From Lautropia sp. (GTDB taxonomy: Bacteria > Pseudomonadota > Gammaproteobacteria > Burkholderiales > Burkholderiaceae_E): 64,000 nucleotides of DNA. How positions within the stretch are numbered: the first letter of the stretch is position 1; each line of letters starts with the position of its first letter. The stretch is from positions 124,001 to 188,000 of the forward strand of contig JAUNKF010000003.1 of assembly GCA_030532895.1 (NCBI GenBank). The letters are read 5' to 3'. Position numbers and translations under genes: made by a program. A model generated the notes under the pieces. It was not told the origin of the DNA, searched no databases, and saw only the letters and a program-made list of their open reading frames with translations. This document shows, piece by piece, positions 54,816 to 63,357 of this stretch.

Positions 54816-55739
54816 ATGACTCATCCTGTGATCCGTATTCTGCTGATCGACGACCACAACCTGTTTCGTTCAGGGGTGCGACAACTGCTTCAGAAGGAAG
54901 CCGACTTGAAGATCGTGGCCGAGGCGGCCGATGGACTGGAAGGGCTGAAGCGTGCGAAGGCCACGCGCCCGGATGTGATCCTGCTCGATCTGAACATGCC
55001 TGGGCTGTCGGGGCTGGAGACCTTGCACCTGCTCACCCAGGATCTGCCCGAGTCCCGAGTGATCATCCTGACCGTCTCGGAAGAGGCCGAAGAGTTGGGG
55101 GATGCGCTGAAGGCCGGTGCGCATGGCTATCTGACCAAAAACATCGAGGCCGAGACGCTGATGTCGGCCATCCGAAAGGCGGTGCAGGGGCAGCCCGTGA
55201 TTTCCGACACGATGACGTTGAAGCTCGTGGAGCAGTTTCGGCAGCAAACGCAGCCGAGGGCCGGGAAAGCGCCTGTGCTCGGGCAGTCAGAGCCATCAGC
55301 GGCAGGCAACGCGTCGATGGCTGGGCAACAGGCACAGGCAATGGCCGGATCAGCGCCCGTGGCACGTGCTGCGGAGGGGGCGTTGTCGTCGTCCGTGTCT
55401 CAAATGGACAGGGCGCCTGGCATGATGCCGAGGACTGGTGTTGGCGTGGTGGCGGGCGCTGCTGCCAGGGCTGGCGCTGCCGCCGGTTTGGCACCGACGG
55501 CCGGCACGCTGTCCGATGAGGTGGCAAGGCTTACGGCCAGGGAGCGGGAGATTGCGCAGTGTCTTTCACGTGGGGAAAGCAACAAGGAAATCGCTCGCCA
55601 TCTTGGTGTGGCCGAAAGCACGGTGAAGATTCATGTGCAGAACATCATGAAAAAGCTTCATCTGAGCAGTCGCGTGCAGGTGGCGGTGTATGCGGTCGAG
55701 CATGGGCTGTCGGCCCACGTGACCGATGAGCGCACCTGA
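54816..55739 (+). CDS. narL: Nitrate response regulator NarL, long linker
   Basis: A receiver domain (phospho-Asp58 in DVILLDLNMPG; Lys108 in YLTKN) and a LuxR/NarL helix-turn-helix (LTAREREIAQCLSRGESNKE, then IARHLGVAESTVKIHVQ) are clear. The 307-residue length exceeds the usual 215 because of a roughly 85-residue Ala/Gly/Ser/Gln-rich linker (about 145-232). ATG 54,816 begins MTHPVIRILLIDDH. It should control nar promoters under nitrate. Confidence 0.93.
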   Translation: MTHPVIRILLIDDHNLFRSGVRQLLQKEADLKIVAEAADGLEGLKRAKATRPDVILLDLNMPGLSGLETLHLLTQDLPESRVIILTVSEEAEELGDALKAGAHGYLTKNIEAETLMSAIRKAVQGQPVISDTMTLKLVEQFRQQTQPRAGKAPVLGQSEPSAAGNASMAGQQAQAMAGSAPVARAAEGALSSSVSQMDRAPGMMPRTGVGVVAGAAARAGAAAGLAPTAGTLSDEVARLTAREREIAQCLSRGESNKEIARHLGVAESTVKIHVQNIMKKLHLSSRVQVAVYAVEHGLSAHVTDERT

Positions 55740-55753
55740 GCACGAGCCAGCAT

Positions 55754-56566
55754 TCAGGCCGGTACGCCCACGATCACGCTGGACGCCTTGAAGAGTGCCG
55801 TGGCAGGTTTGCCTACGCCCAGCCCCAGGTTGGTGGCGCTGTCGTTCGTGATGATGGCGGCCACTGAGGCGCCGCCCGTCAGCTCGATCACGATCTCGGT
55901 GTTGACGGCGCCGGGCTGAACCCGTGAGACGGTGCCGTTCAGACGGTTGCGTGCCGAGAAACGGGCCCCTGCATCGTCGGTCAGTACGATGATGGACGAT
56001 GCCTTGATCAGTGCGAAGGCTTCTGCACCAGGCTTCAGGCCGAGATTGGTGGTGCTTTCGCGGGTGATGGTGGCCACGATCCGGTTACCGCCATTGACAT
56101 CAAGTTCGATTTCGTCGTTGACGGCGCCTTGCTTGACGGACGTGACCTTGCCCAGAAACTGGTTCCGTGCACTGGTTTTCATGCTCATTCTCCGAATCAA
56201 TAGATAGTCTTCTGCGAGATTGCCAGCCTCTTCATGCAAGGCGGCCATGAAGCGCTGGTGCTCCCGCTCGATGGTGCGGAAGTTCTCGACGAGTTGTCGT
56301 CCGCGTGAGGTAAGACGAGTGCCGCCGCCGCCCTTCCCGCCGGTGAGCCGCTCGACAAGCGGTTCGTTGGCCAGGTTGTTCATGGCGTCGATGGCATCCC
56401 AGGCTGTCTTGTAGCTGATGCCCAGCGTCTTGGCTGCCTGGGTGATCGATCCGCTGTCGGCAATCTGGGCGAGGAGGGCGATGCGATCCTGCCCGCCAAA
56501 CTTGCTGCCCCCTACCGTCATCCAGATCGAAGCCTGCCATTCTATGGGTTTATGGTCTGGAATCAT
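55754..56566 (-). CDS. modE: Molybdate-responsive regulator ModE
   Basis: The N-terminal LysR-like winged helix (DRIALLAQIADSGSITQAAK, then TLGISYKTAWDAIDAMN) binds DNA. Two tandem Mop domains (ARNQFLGKVTSVKQGAVNDE and ARNRLNGTVSRVQPGAVNTE) bind molybdate. The 270-residue length is standard. It converges on narL with only 14 bases between the stops and lies upstream of no mod gene, about 220 bases from modC. Confidence 0.95.
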   Translation of the reverse strand: MIPDHKPIEWQASIWMTVGGSKFGGQDRIALLAQIADSGSITQAAKTLGISYKTAWDAIDAMNNLANEPLVERLTGGKGGGGTRLTSRGRQLVENFRTIEREHQRFMAALHEEAGNLAEDYLLIRRMSMKTSARNQFLGKVTSVKQGAVNDEIELDVNGGNRIVATITRESTTNLGLKPGAEAFALIKASSIIVLTDDAGARFSARNRLNGTVSRVQPGAVNTEIVIELTGGASVAAIITNDSATNLGLGVGKPATALFKASSVIVGVPA

Positions 56567-56788
56567 TGTGTAGAAATGGAGTATTTTGAAACAGGGTCAT
56601 GAGCGGTCTTTGCCTTCCGGGCTGGCCCCAAACCACGCGCTGACGGTGTTGCCACATTTGCGCGGTTGGGCTGCTGGTTGCGTGTGGGCTTTGTCCGCCC
56701 GAGCGTCTGGGCAAACGCTGAGGCTGAACGTGCATCGTATGCTATTGGGCTGACACGCGGGTGGCATGATCAACGTTTGTTCATGAGT

Positions 56789-57505
56789 TCATGATACGCA
56801 CTGCCGAGGTGATGAATGCCGCCGGGCCAGTGCGTCGAGAGAGCTGGGTTCGAGTTGCCCTTCGTGCATTTGAAAGACAGCCTCGCCCAGGGCGCGCGCG
56901 TCCTCGATGTCGTGGGTGATCAGCACCATCGGCACACCGAGACGGGCCTGAAGCTCGGCCAGTTCTTCGCGCATGCTGATGCGCAGCCCGGGATCGAGCG
57001 CGGCAAAGGGTTCGTCGAGCAGCAGCGCGCGGGGTTCGGCCACGAGCGAGCGGGCCAGGGCCGTGCGCTGGCGCTGGCCGCCGGAGAGGTCGGCTGGATA
57101 CTGGTCAGCCAATGGGGTGAGGGAAAAGGCTTCCAGCCAGTAGTCCACCCGTTCGTCATGATGATGGCGGCCGGGGTTGAGCCACCCCCGTCGGGCGGCA
57201 AAACCGATGTTCTGCCGCACGGTGAGATGCGGAAACAGCGCATAGTCCTGAAACACGTAGGCAAGCTGCCGCGCGCGTGGGGGCACGCACAGTTGTCGGG
57301 CGCTGTCGAAGAGCGTTTGTCCGGCCAGATGGATATGGCCCCGGTCAGGCGTGAGCAAACCGGCCATGGCCTTGAGCGTCAGGCTCTTGCCCGAGCCGGA
57401 AGGGCCCACGATGACGATGCGGGTGCTGTCCGATTGCAGCCGGGCATTCAGCTCGAAACGGCGTTCACCAGACTCGAGGGTTTTTCGGATATCAAGGTCT
57501 AGCAT
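56789..57505 (-). CDS. modC: Molybdate ABC transporter ATPase, short form
   Basis: Walker A GPSGSGKS (residues 34-41), Q-loop YVFQDYALFPHLTV, signature LSGGQRQRTALARSL and Walker B LLLDEPFAALDP define an importer ATPase. The start is set at 57,505 (MLDLDIRKTL); the longer frame reads through a hexanucleotide repeat. At 238 residues it lacks the C-terminal Mop/TOBE regulatory domain of E. coli ModC (about 350 residues), so feedback by molybdate is likely absent at this level. Confidence 0.92.
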   Translation of the reverse strand: MLDLDIRKTLESGERRFELNARLQSDSTRIVIVGPSGSGKSLTLKAMAGLLTPDRGHIHLAGQTLFDSARQLCVPPRARQLAYVFQDYALFPHLTVRQNIGFAARRGWLNPGRHHHDERVDYWLEAFSLTPLADQYPADLSGGQRQRTALARSLVAEPRALLLDEPFAALDPGLRISMREELAELQARLGVPMVLITHDIEDARALGEAVFQMHEGQLEPSSLDALARRHSSPRQCVS

Positions 57506-57512
57506 GACGTGA

Positions 57513-57536
57513 GGGCATGGGCATGGGCATGGGCAT
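57513..57536 (-). repeat. Hexanucleotide tandem repeat before modC
   Basis: Four perfect copies of GGGCAT (ATGCCC on the coding strand) lie 7 bases upstream of the modC start, where the ribosome site should be. No clear Shine-Dalgarno is seen. Copy-number change would alter spacing and the number of decoy ATG codons. Confidence 0.7.
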
Positions 57537-57621
57537 GGCGGTGGCAGCCCTGATGTGTGGATTGGGTACGAAAACCGGGAAAGGGCTGTGTGTTGTCTGC
57601 CAACCGGGTACATGACACGCT

Positions 57622-58293
57622 CTAGCGTTGCCCGACACGCCCGGGGGCGAGCTTGCCCGCCGACAGCAACACGGCCACGCAGACGATGGAGGTGATCATG
57701 ACGAGGAAGTGGGCCGTGTCGTCCTGCCCTGCTTGTACGGCCTCGTAGATGGCGATGGACAGCGTTTGCGTCTTGCCGGGAATACTGCCCGCCACCATCA
57801 GCGTGGCCCCAAATTCGCCCAGTGCGCGCGCGAAGGCGAGCAAGAGACCCGCCATGATGCCGCGCCAGGCCAGCGGCAAGGTGATGCGGAAAAAGACGGC
57901 TGTTTCCGACAAGCCCAGCACGCGCCCCGCCTGTTCGAGCTGGCTATCGAGGCTTTCAAAGGCGGCGCGTGCCGGTTTGAACACCAGCGGAAAGGCGACG
58001 ATGGCGGCAGCCAGCACGGCGCCCTGCCATGAAAAGATCAGGTTGATGCCGAAGGTGTCATGCAGCCACCCGCCCAGCCAGCCGCGCCGGCCGATGACGA
58101 CGAGCAGGTAATACCCCAGCACGGTGGGCGGCAGCACCATGGGCAGGGTGAGGATCGTGTCGAGCAGATCCCGGCCCGGAAAACGTGTGCGCGCCAGGCA
58201 ATAGCCGACGGCAACGCCTAATACCAGGTCGATGGCAATGGCACAGACGGCCACTTTCAATGACAGCGCCAGCGCCGTCCAGGCAGCATCCAT
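57622..58293 (-). CDS. modB: Molybdate ABC transporter permease
   Basis: The 223-residue permease has five or six hydrophobic helices and the EAA loop ALGEFGATLMVAGSIPGKTQ that docks ModC, typical of ModB. It lies between modA and modC. The gap to modC is 116 bases and that to modA 125 bases. Confidence 0.95.
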   Translation of the reverse strand: MDAAWTALALSLKVAVCAIAIDLVLGVAVGYCLARTRFPGRDLLDTILTLPMVLPPTVLGYYLLVVIGRRGWLGGWLHDTFGINLIFSWQGAVLAAAIVAFPLVFKPARAAFESLDSQLEQAGRVLGLSETAVFFRITLPLAWRGIMAGLLLAFARALGEFGATLMVAGSIPGKTQTLSIAIYEAVQAGQDDTAHFLVMITSIVCVAVLLSAGKLAPGRVGQR

Positions 58294-58305
58294 GTGTCAG
58301 GTGTC

Positions 58306-58372
58306 AGCGTGTTCGATGGACTGATTCGTCTCGGTGATGGCCGCTTGGGCATGGGGTTGTGCATGCCTTGCG
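58306..58372. repeat. Interspersed palindromic repeat, copy f
   Basis: AGCGTGTTCGATGGACTGAT then TCGTC, and later GGGCATGGGGTTGTGCATGC, follow the family plan in the modA-modB gap. Confidence 0.5.
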
Positions 58373-58418
58373 CGCAGCTCAGTGTTGCCAGCTTGCGTCA
58401 GGGGTGAATGACAGCATG

Positions 58419-59174
58419 TCAGCGCGTCTTGAAGTGATATTTCCCGAGAATGGCCTGCCCGTCGGGTGACAGCACGTAGTGGATGAAGCGTTTGGCTTCG
58501 GCCGTGTTCGCCGTGTCTGCCGTGTAGGCGATGGGGTAGGAAATGGGCGTCTCGGTGGGCACCTCGAAGCTGAGGCGCACCTTGTCTTTCATGATGCCGG
58601 CGTCGGTTCCGTAGACGAAGCCTGCATCCACTTCGCCACGGGCCACGTAATCAAGTGATTGGCGCACGTTCTGGGTGGTGATGCCCTTGGCCGAGATGGC
58701 TTCCCACAGCTTGGCAGCTTCCAGTGCCTGTTTGGCGTAGTTGCCTACTGGCACGCTGGCCGGGTTGCCAATGGCCACCTTCTGAACGTTGTCGTTCGTC
58801 AGATCGTCGAGCGTGCCAAGGCGCAGCTGGCTGTTGGCGGGCACGATCACGACGAGCGAGTTTCGGGCAAAGGTCTCACGGGCATGCGAACGCACCAGGC
58901 CCTGCTTTTCAGCCTTGTCCATCGTGGCCTGGTCGGCCGAGGCGAAGACATCGACGGGGGCGCCTTTGGCCATTTGCGCCAGCAGCGCGCCCGAGCCGCC
59001 AAAATTCAGATGCACCTTGGCATCACCGTATTTGGCTTCGTATTGCTGGGCGATGTCCTTGAAGGCGTTGGTGAGGCTGGCCGCAGCCGAGACGGTCAGT
59101 TCGCCGGCCTGGGTGGAACCGATCAGGCCACCGAGGGCCAGGGCGGCGAGCAGGGTTTTATGGGTGAAGGTCAT
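58419..59174 (-). CDS. modA: Molybdate-binding periplasmic protein
   Basis: The start at 59,174 gives a signal peptide (KTLLAALALGGLIGSTQAGE). The mature part has AAASLTNAFKDIAQQYE, NFGGSGALLAQMAKGAPVDV, FASADQATMDKAE and DAGFVYGTDAG, the ligand-contact regions of ModA. Fourteen upstream codons are not used. It delivers molybdate to ModBC, for the Mo cofactor of NarG. Confidence 0.95.
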   Translation of the reverse strand: MTFTHKTLLAALALGGLIGSTQAGELTVSAAASLTNAFKDIAQQYEAKYGDAKVHLNFGGSGALLAQMAKGAPVDVFASADQATMDKAEKQGLVRSHARETFARNSLVVIVPANSQLRLGTLDDLTNDNVQKVAIGNPASVPVGNYAKQALEAAKLWEAISAKGITTQNVRQSLDYVARGEVDAGFVYGTDAGIMKDKVRLSFEVPTETPISYPIAYTADTANTAEAKRFIHYVLSPDGQAILGKYHFKTR

Positions 59175-59200
59175 GGCTTGGATCTCCGGATTCGACATCC

Positions 59201-59224
59201 CGTAATATACATGCATATATAACG
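59201..59224 (-). promoter_or_regulatory. ModE-binding site upstream of modA
   Basis: CGTAATATAC ATGC ATATATAACG is near-palindromic and close to the ModE operator pattern with CGnTATAT and ATATAnCG halves. It lies 27 bases before the modA start, where molybdate-ModE would repress modABC. Confidence 0.75.
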
Positions 59225-59295
59225 CTGCTGCCTACCCGGCACGACGCTTCATCTCCGGATGCGAGCGTGCTCACTGGCGTTCATCGATTGCGACG

Positions 59296-59350
59296 GCGTG
59301 TCATGCAGTGGTTTTGTCCCGGCGAAAGCCCCTTCAGGACGGCTGCACCC
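59296..59350. repeat. Interspersed palindromic repeat, copy g
   Basis: GCGTGTCATGCAGTGG then GTCCCGGCGAAAGCCCCTTC lies in the gap between the mod promoter and the aminotransferase stop. Confidence 0.6.
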
Positions 59351-59451
59351 GCGTCCTGCCGCGCATGGCTACGGCGGGGCAAGCGCGGGCGAGTGCCATC
59401 ACGGCTGCCTGCATCAGCCTGCCTGAGCGAATCCGCCCACGTGCAGTCGTC

Positions 59452-60609
59452 TCAGAGTCTCTGCAATTTGGCCAGCGCCGCTTTCAGCGTTTCTTCTTTT
59501 TTGGCAAAGCAGAAGCGGATGATCTTCTGGTCGAAGCCGTCGCCGTAAAAAGGTGAGAGTGGAATGGCGGCCACGCCCACGTCCTTGATCAGCCATTCGC
59601 AAAAATCGCCATCGGGCAAATCGCTGATCGCGCTGTAATCGGCCAGTTGAAAATAGGTGCCCTGGCAGGGTAGCAGGCGAAAGCGCGTGCCAGCCAACCC
59701 CTCGCGGAAGAGGTCGCGTTTTTGCTGATAAAAGGCGGGCAGTTGCAGGTAGGGGGTGGGGTCTTTCAGATATTCGGCAATGCCGGCCTGCATGGCCGAG
59801 TTGACGGTGAAGACGTTGAACTGATGGATTTTGCGAAATTCAGCCATCAGCGGGGCGGGCGCCACCACGCTGCCCACTTTCCAGCCCGTGACGTGAAAGC
59901 TCTTGCCGAAGCTGGAGACGACGAAAGCGCGTGCTGCCAGCCCCGGAAAACGTGCGGCGCTCTGGTGGGGGTGCCCGTCGTACACCATGTGCTCATACAC
60001 TTCGTCGCTGATCAGCAGGATGTCGGTGGGGGCGAGTAGCGCATCGAGCGCCTGCATCTGGGCTTGTGTCCAGACGGTGCCGCTCGGGTTGTGTGGGGTG
60101 TTCAGGATCAGGAGCCGTGTGCGTGGACTGAGTGCGGCGGCAATCTGCTCGATGGGAGGTGCGAAGTTGTCCGCGCCGAGGCGCACGCGTACGGGCACAC
60201 CACCTGCCAGCCGGATGGCGGGGTAGTAGTCGTCATAGGCGGGGTCGAGCACGATCACTTCGTCGCCGGGTTGCACCACCGCGAGGATGGCCGTCAGCAA
60301 GCCCTGCGTGGCACCGGCCGTGATCGTGATCTCGGTGGCCGGGTCGTAATGATGGCCATACAGTGCTTCGGTCTTTTGGGCGATGGCTTCGCGCAGGGCG
60401 GGCACACCGGCCATGGGCGGATACTGATTATGGCCGTCCAGCATGGCGCGGTTCACCGCATCGATCAGGCGCCGATCCGGCTCGAAATCCGGAAAACCCT
60501 GGCCGAGGTTGATGGCCTGGTGCTGCTGGGCCAGTGCCGAGACGGTGGTGAAGATCGTCGTGCCGACATCGGGCAGCCGGCTGGTGAGGGATGGGGTTCT
60601 GGCGGTCAT
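59452..60609 (-). CDS. PLP aminotransferase, methionine/KAT type
   Basis: The 385-residue fold-type I enzyme resembles YbdL/kynurenine aminotransferases. Motifs are INLGQGFPDFEPD at the N-terminus, ILNTPHNPSGTVW, SDEVYEHMVYDG, and the PLP lysine in SSFGKSFHVTGWKVG. It starts MTARTPSLTSRL at 60,609, overlapping the upstream hydrolase stop by ATGA. It ends a three-gene operon. Confidence 0.9.
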   Translation of the reverse strand: MTARTPSLTSRLPDVGTTIFTTVSALAQQHQAINLGQGFPDFEPDRRLIDAVNRAMLDGHNQYPPMAGVPALREAIAQKTEALYGHHYDPATEITITAGATQGLLTAILAVVQPGDEVIVLDPAYDDYYPAIRLAGGVPVRVRLGADNFAPPIEQIAAALSPRTRLLILNTPHNPSGTVWTQAQMQALDALLAPTDILLISDEVYEHMVYDGHPHQSAARFPGLAARAFVVSSFGKSFHVTGWKVGSVVAPAPLMAEFRKIHQFNVFTVNSAMQAGIAEYLKDPTPYLQLPAFYQQKRDLFREGLAGTRFRLLPCQGTYFQLADYSAISDLPDGDFCEWLIKDVGVAAIPLSPFYGDGFDQKIIRFCFAKKEETLKAALAKLQRL

Positions 60610-61889
60610 GAGGGGTTTTTCAGTAAAAGCAGATCCGCGAGGCTGCGTGCGATCACCTTGGTGGCGCGGCGCAGGTCTTCCAGATCGAGGCGTTCATCGG
60701 CCCGCTTGGCATGGGATTCCAGTACGGTACGTGGGCCGGCGCCATAAATCACGCCGGGAATACCCTGCTCGACGTAGAGGCGCACATCGGTGTAGAGCGG
60801 GGTGCCCATCGCAGGAATGGCTTCGCCCGACAGCGCTTGCCCATGCTGCTGGATGGCCGAGACGAGCGGGGCGTTGCCGGGCAGCGGTTTCATGCTGTTG
60901 GCCAGCATCAGCCGCTTGATGTCGATGCGGATGGCGTTGTCGCCCGTGTAACCCCGATGCTGGTTGAAATCGTCCACGGCCTTGGCGATCAGTGCACGGA
61001 TGTTGGCCTCGACCTCGCTCGGGTTTTCTTCGGGGATCATCCGGCGATCGAGCTTGAGCGTGATCTTGCCGGGGACGACGTTCGTGTTCGTGCCGCCTTC
61101 GATGCGGCCGATGTTCAGGTAAGGGTGCTTGATGCCCTCGATGGATGAGCAGATCGATTGGTAGCGGGTGTTTTCTGCATAGAGTGCATTCATGATGGCG
61201 ACGGCACCTTGCAGTGCATCGACACCGGTATGCGGCACGGCTGCATGGGCCATCCGTCCATGCACGGTGACTTCCATTTGCAGGCAGCCATTGTGGGCCG
61301 TGACGACTTCGTAGCTGAAGCCGGCGGCGATCATCAGATCAGGCTTGGTCAGCCCTTGCTTGAGCAGCCAGCCAGGGCCGAGTTCACCCCCGAACTCCTC
61401 GTCATAGGTGAAGTGCAGTTCCACCGTGCCCCGGCTTGGACGGGCCACGGCTTCAAGGGCGCGCACGGCAAAGGTGAAGCTTGCAAAATCGCTTTTGCTC
61501 ACGGCGGCAGCGCGGCCATAGAGCTGGCCGTCGACGATCTCGGCACCGTAGGGGTCATGTGTCCAGCCTTCACCGGGAGGCACCACGTCGCCGTGCGCAT
61601 TCAGCGCGATCGTGGGGCCGCCCTCGCCATAACGACGACGCACGATCAGGTTGGTGATCGTCTCCATGCCGTAGGCTTTGACCTCGTCATCTGGCACGGC
61701 ATGGGCTTCGGCGTCCATCCCGAAGTCTTTGAGCAAGTGGGCCGTGTGTTCAGCATGCGGCGCGTTGTTGCCGGGGGGCGTGTCGGTGGGAATACGCACC
61801 AGTGACTGAAGAAAACGGACTTCTTCATCGAAATGCTGATCGATCCAGGCATCGAGGGCGGCGTGATCAGGCTGCGTGCTTTGGTTCAT
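60606..61889 (-). CDS. M20 family zinc deacylase/peptidase (ArgE/DapE type)
   Basis: The 427-residue protein has metal-site motifs ALNAHGDVVPPGEGW and TYDEEFGGELGPGW and a dimerisation domain with CLQMEVTVHGRMAHAAVPHT. It would remove an acyl or similar group from an amino acid or ureide. ATGA overlaps on both sides tie it to the allantoate hydrolase and aminotransferase, so a role in ureide or amino-acid nitrogen recovery is likely. Confidence 0.88.
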   Translation of the reverse strand: MNQSTQPDHAALDAWIDQHFDEEVRFLQSLVRIPTDTPPGNNAPHAEHTAHLLKDFGMDAEAHAVPDDEVKAYGMETITNLIVRRRYGEGGPTIALNAHGDVVPPGEGWTHDPYGAEIVDGQLYGRAAAVSKSDFASFTFAVRALEAVARPSRGTVELHFTYDEEFGGELGPGWLLKQGLTKPDLMIAAGFSYEVVTAHNGCLQMEVTVHGRMAHAAVPHTGVDALQGAVAIMNALYAENTRYQSICSSIEGIKHPYLNIGRIEGGTNTNVVPGKITLKLDRRMIPEENPSEVEANIRALIAKAVDDFNQHRGYTGDNAIRIDIKRLMLANSMKPLPGNAPLVSAIQQHGQALSGEAIPAMGTPLYTDVRLYVEQGIPGVIYGAGPRTVLESHAKRADERLDLEDLRRATKVIARSLADLLLLKNPS

Positions 61890-63232
61890 GGTGTGTCGGC
61901 GGCAAGTTGATTCAGAAGATGGAAGAAGGCGTCGAAAGCGAGCTGCATGTCGTCGGGTGTGGTCAACTCCAGCGGATTATGGCTGATGCCGCGGTTCTGC
62001 CCGCGCACGAAGAGCATCGCCTGCGGCAGGATCTCGTGCAGCTTCATCGCGTCGTGGCCTGCGCCACTGGGCATCCGGTGAACCGGCAAGCCAAGGGCGG
62101 CCACGGCGGCGGCCCAGCGTTCGCGCCATTGGGGGGCGCAGGGGGCTGCCGCTGCCTTCATGATGCAGTGGGCCGAGGCACTCAGCCCACGGCGTTCGGC
62201 AATGTGCTGCATCCGTTCAAGCACGTCCTGAGCCAGGGCGTCGCGCTGTGCATCGGTGGGGGCACGCAGGTCGATCGTGAAGTGGCATCGTCCCGGCACG
62301 ACGTTGATCGAGCCGTTGGGCACGGTCAGTTCGCCCACGGTGCCGACCGAATCGCCGTCCTCTCGCGCTCGTGTTTCCACATAAAGTGCCAGCTCGGCCA
62401 CGCCCAAGGCGGCGTCTTGACGCATGCTCATCGGCGTGGTGCCGGCGTGTGAGGCGGTGCCCGTCATCTCGCCCCGGTAACGCACGCTGCCGTTGATGGA
62501 CGTGACGACGCCGAGTGGCAGACCCATGTCGTGGAGCACCGGGCCTTGCTCGATGTGAACCTCGACGAAGCCCAGATAGTGGGCCGGATCGCGGCGGATG
62601 GCTTCGATCTCGTCAGGGTTGAGGCCGGCGGCCTGCATCACGTCCTGCATCCGGTGGCCGTGGGCATCCTGTTGCTGGAGCCATTGGTGGTCGAACTGGC
62701 CGAGCAGTGCGCTAGATCCCAGAAAGGTGGCGTTGTAGCGCTGGCCTTCCTCTTCGGAAAAAGCGACCAGCTCGATGCCATAGGGCAGCCGGCGCCTTTG
62801 GCGGTGCAGCTCGCGCACGGCCATCAGCGGGATCATGATGCCGAGGCGGCCATCGTATTTTCCGCCGTTGCGAACCGTGTCGTAGTGTGAGCCGGTGAGC
62901 AGCCAGCGTGCTTCGGGCTTTTGCCCGTGATAGCGGCCGACCACGTTGCCGACCGCATCGACATGCACCTCGTCGAAGCCCGCCTCGTGCATCCACGTTT
63001 GCAGCGTGGCGGCGCATGCAAGATGTGCATCCGTCAGGTAGGTGACGGTCAGCTCTCCACGGGCGGCGTATTCAGCTTCGCTGTGTACGGCAAACCGTTC
63101 GTGCCAATCCCATAATTCGGCGCCGATGGAGGTGGTAGGGGTTTCGGGAGACTGGCCAGGTTGGCGGGGAGACGTTGGAGCGGTCACGGTGCTGGGGCTG
63201 TTCGGGTTTCTGGGGGAGGGCTGATCGGGCAT
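61886..63232 (-). CDS. Allantoate amidohydrolase/carbamoylase
   Basis: The 448-residue M20 enzyme of the hydantoinase/carbamoylase group has TGSHYDTVRNGGKYDGRLG, EEEGQRYNATFLGSSALLG and EVHIEQGPVLHDMGLPLGVV. PSGAGHDAM and RGQNRGISHNPLE near the C-terminus match AllC/HyuC. With the next gene, puuE, allantoate is the likely substrate, releasing ammonia and CO2. The first 30 residues are a Pro/Thr-rich extension, so the true start may be later. Confidence 0.85.
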   Translation of the reverse strand: MPDQPSPRNPNSPSTVTAPTSPRQPGQSPETPTTSIGAELWDWHERFAVHSEAEYAARGELTVTYLTDAHLACAATLQTWMHEAGFDEVHVDAVGNVVGRYHGQKPEARWLLTGSHYDTVRNGGKYDGRLGIMIPLMAVRELHRQRRRLPYGIELVAFSEEEGQRYNATFLGSSALLGQFDHQWLQQQDAHGHRMQDVMQAAGLNPDEIEAIRRDPAHYLGFVEVHIEQGPVLHDMGLPLGVVTSINGSVRYRGEMTGTASHAGTTPMSMRQDAALGVAELALYVETRAREDGDSVGTVGELTVPNGSINVVPGRCHFTIDLRAPTDAQRDALAQDVLERMQHIAERRGLSASAHCIMKAAAAPCAPQWRERWAAAVAALGLPVHRMPSGAGHDAMKLHEILPQAMLFVRGQNRGISHNPLELTTPDDMQLAFDAFFHLLNQLAADTP

Positions 63233-63357
63233 GTGGCGTGCTGCTGTTCGTCTGCATGATGCCGGGGGTCAGCCTTGGCAAATGGTCGGGATGGCTCGGA
63301 ACGGGGGCGGCAGCATGGCTCGTCCGGGGTTGTCGTGGGCGCGAGCCGGCGCAGGTG

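Noticed and set aside
57513-57536. CRISPR or other regulatory array
   Set aside because: It is a simple 6-base tandem repeat without spacers.
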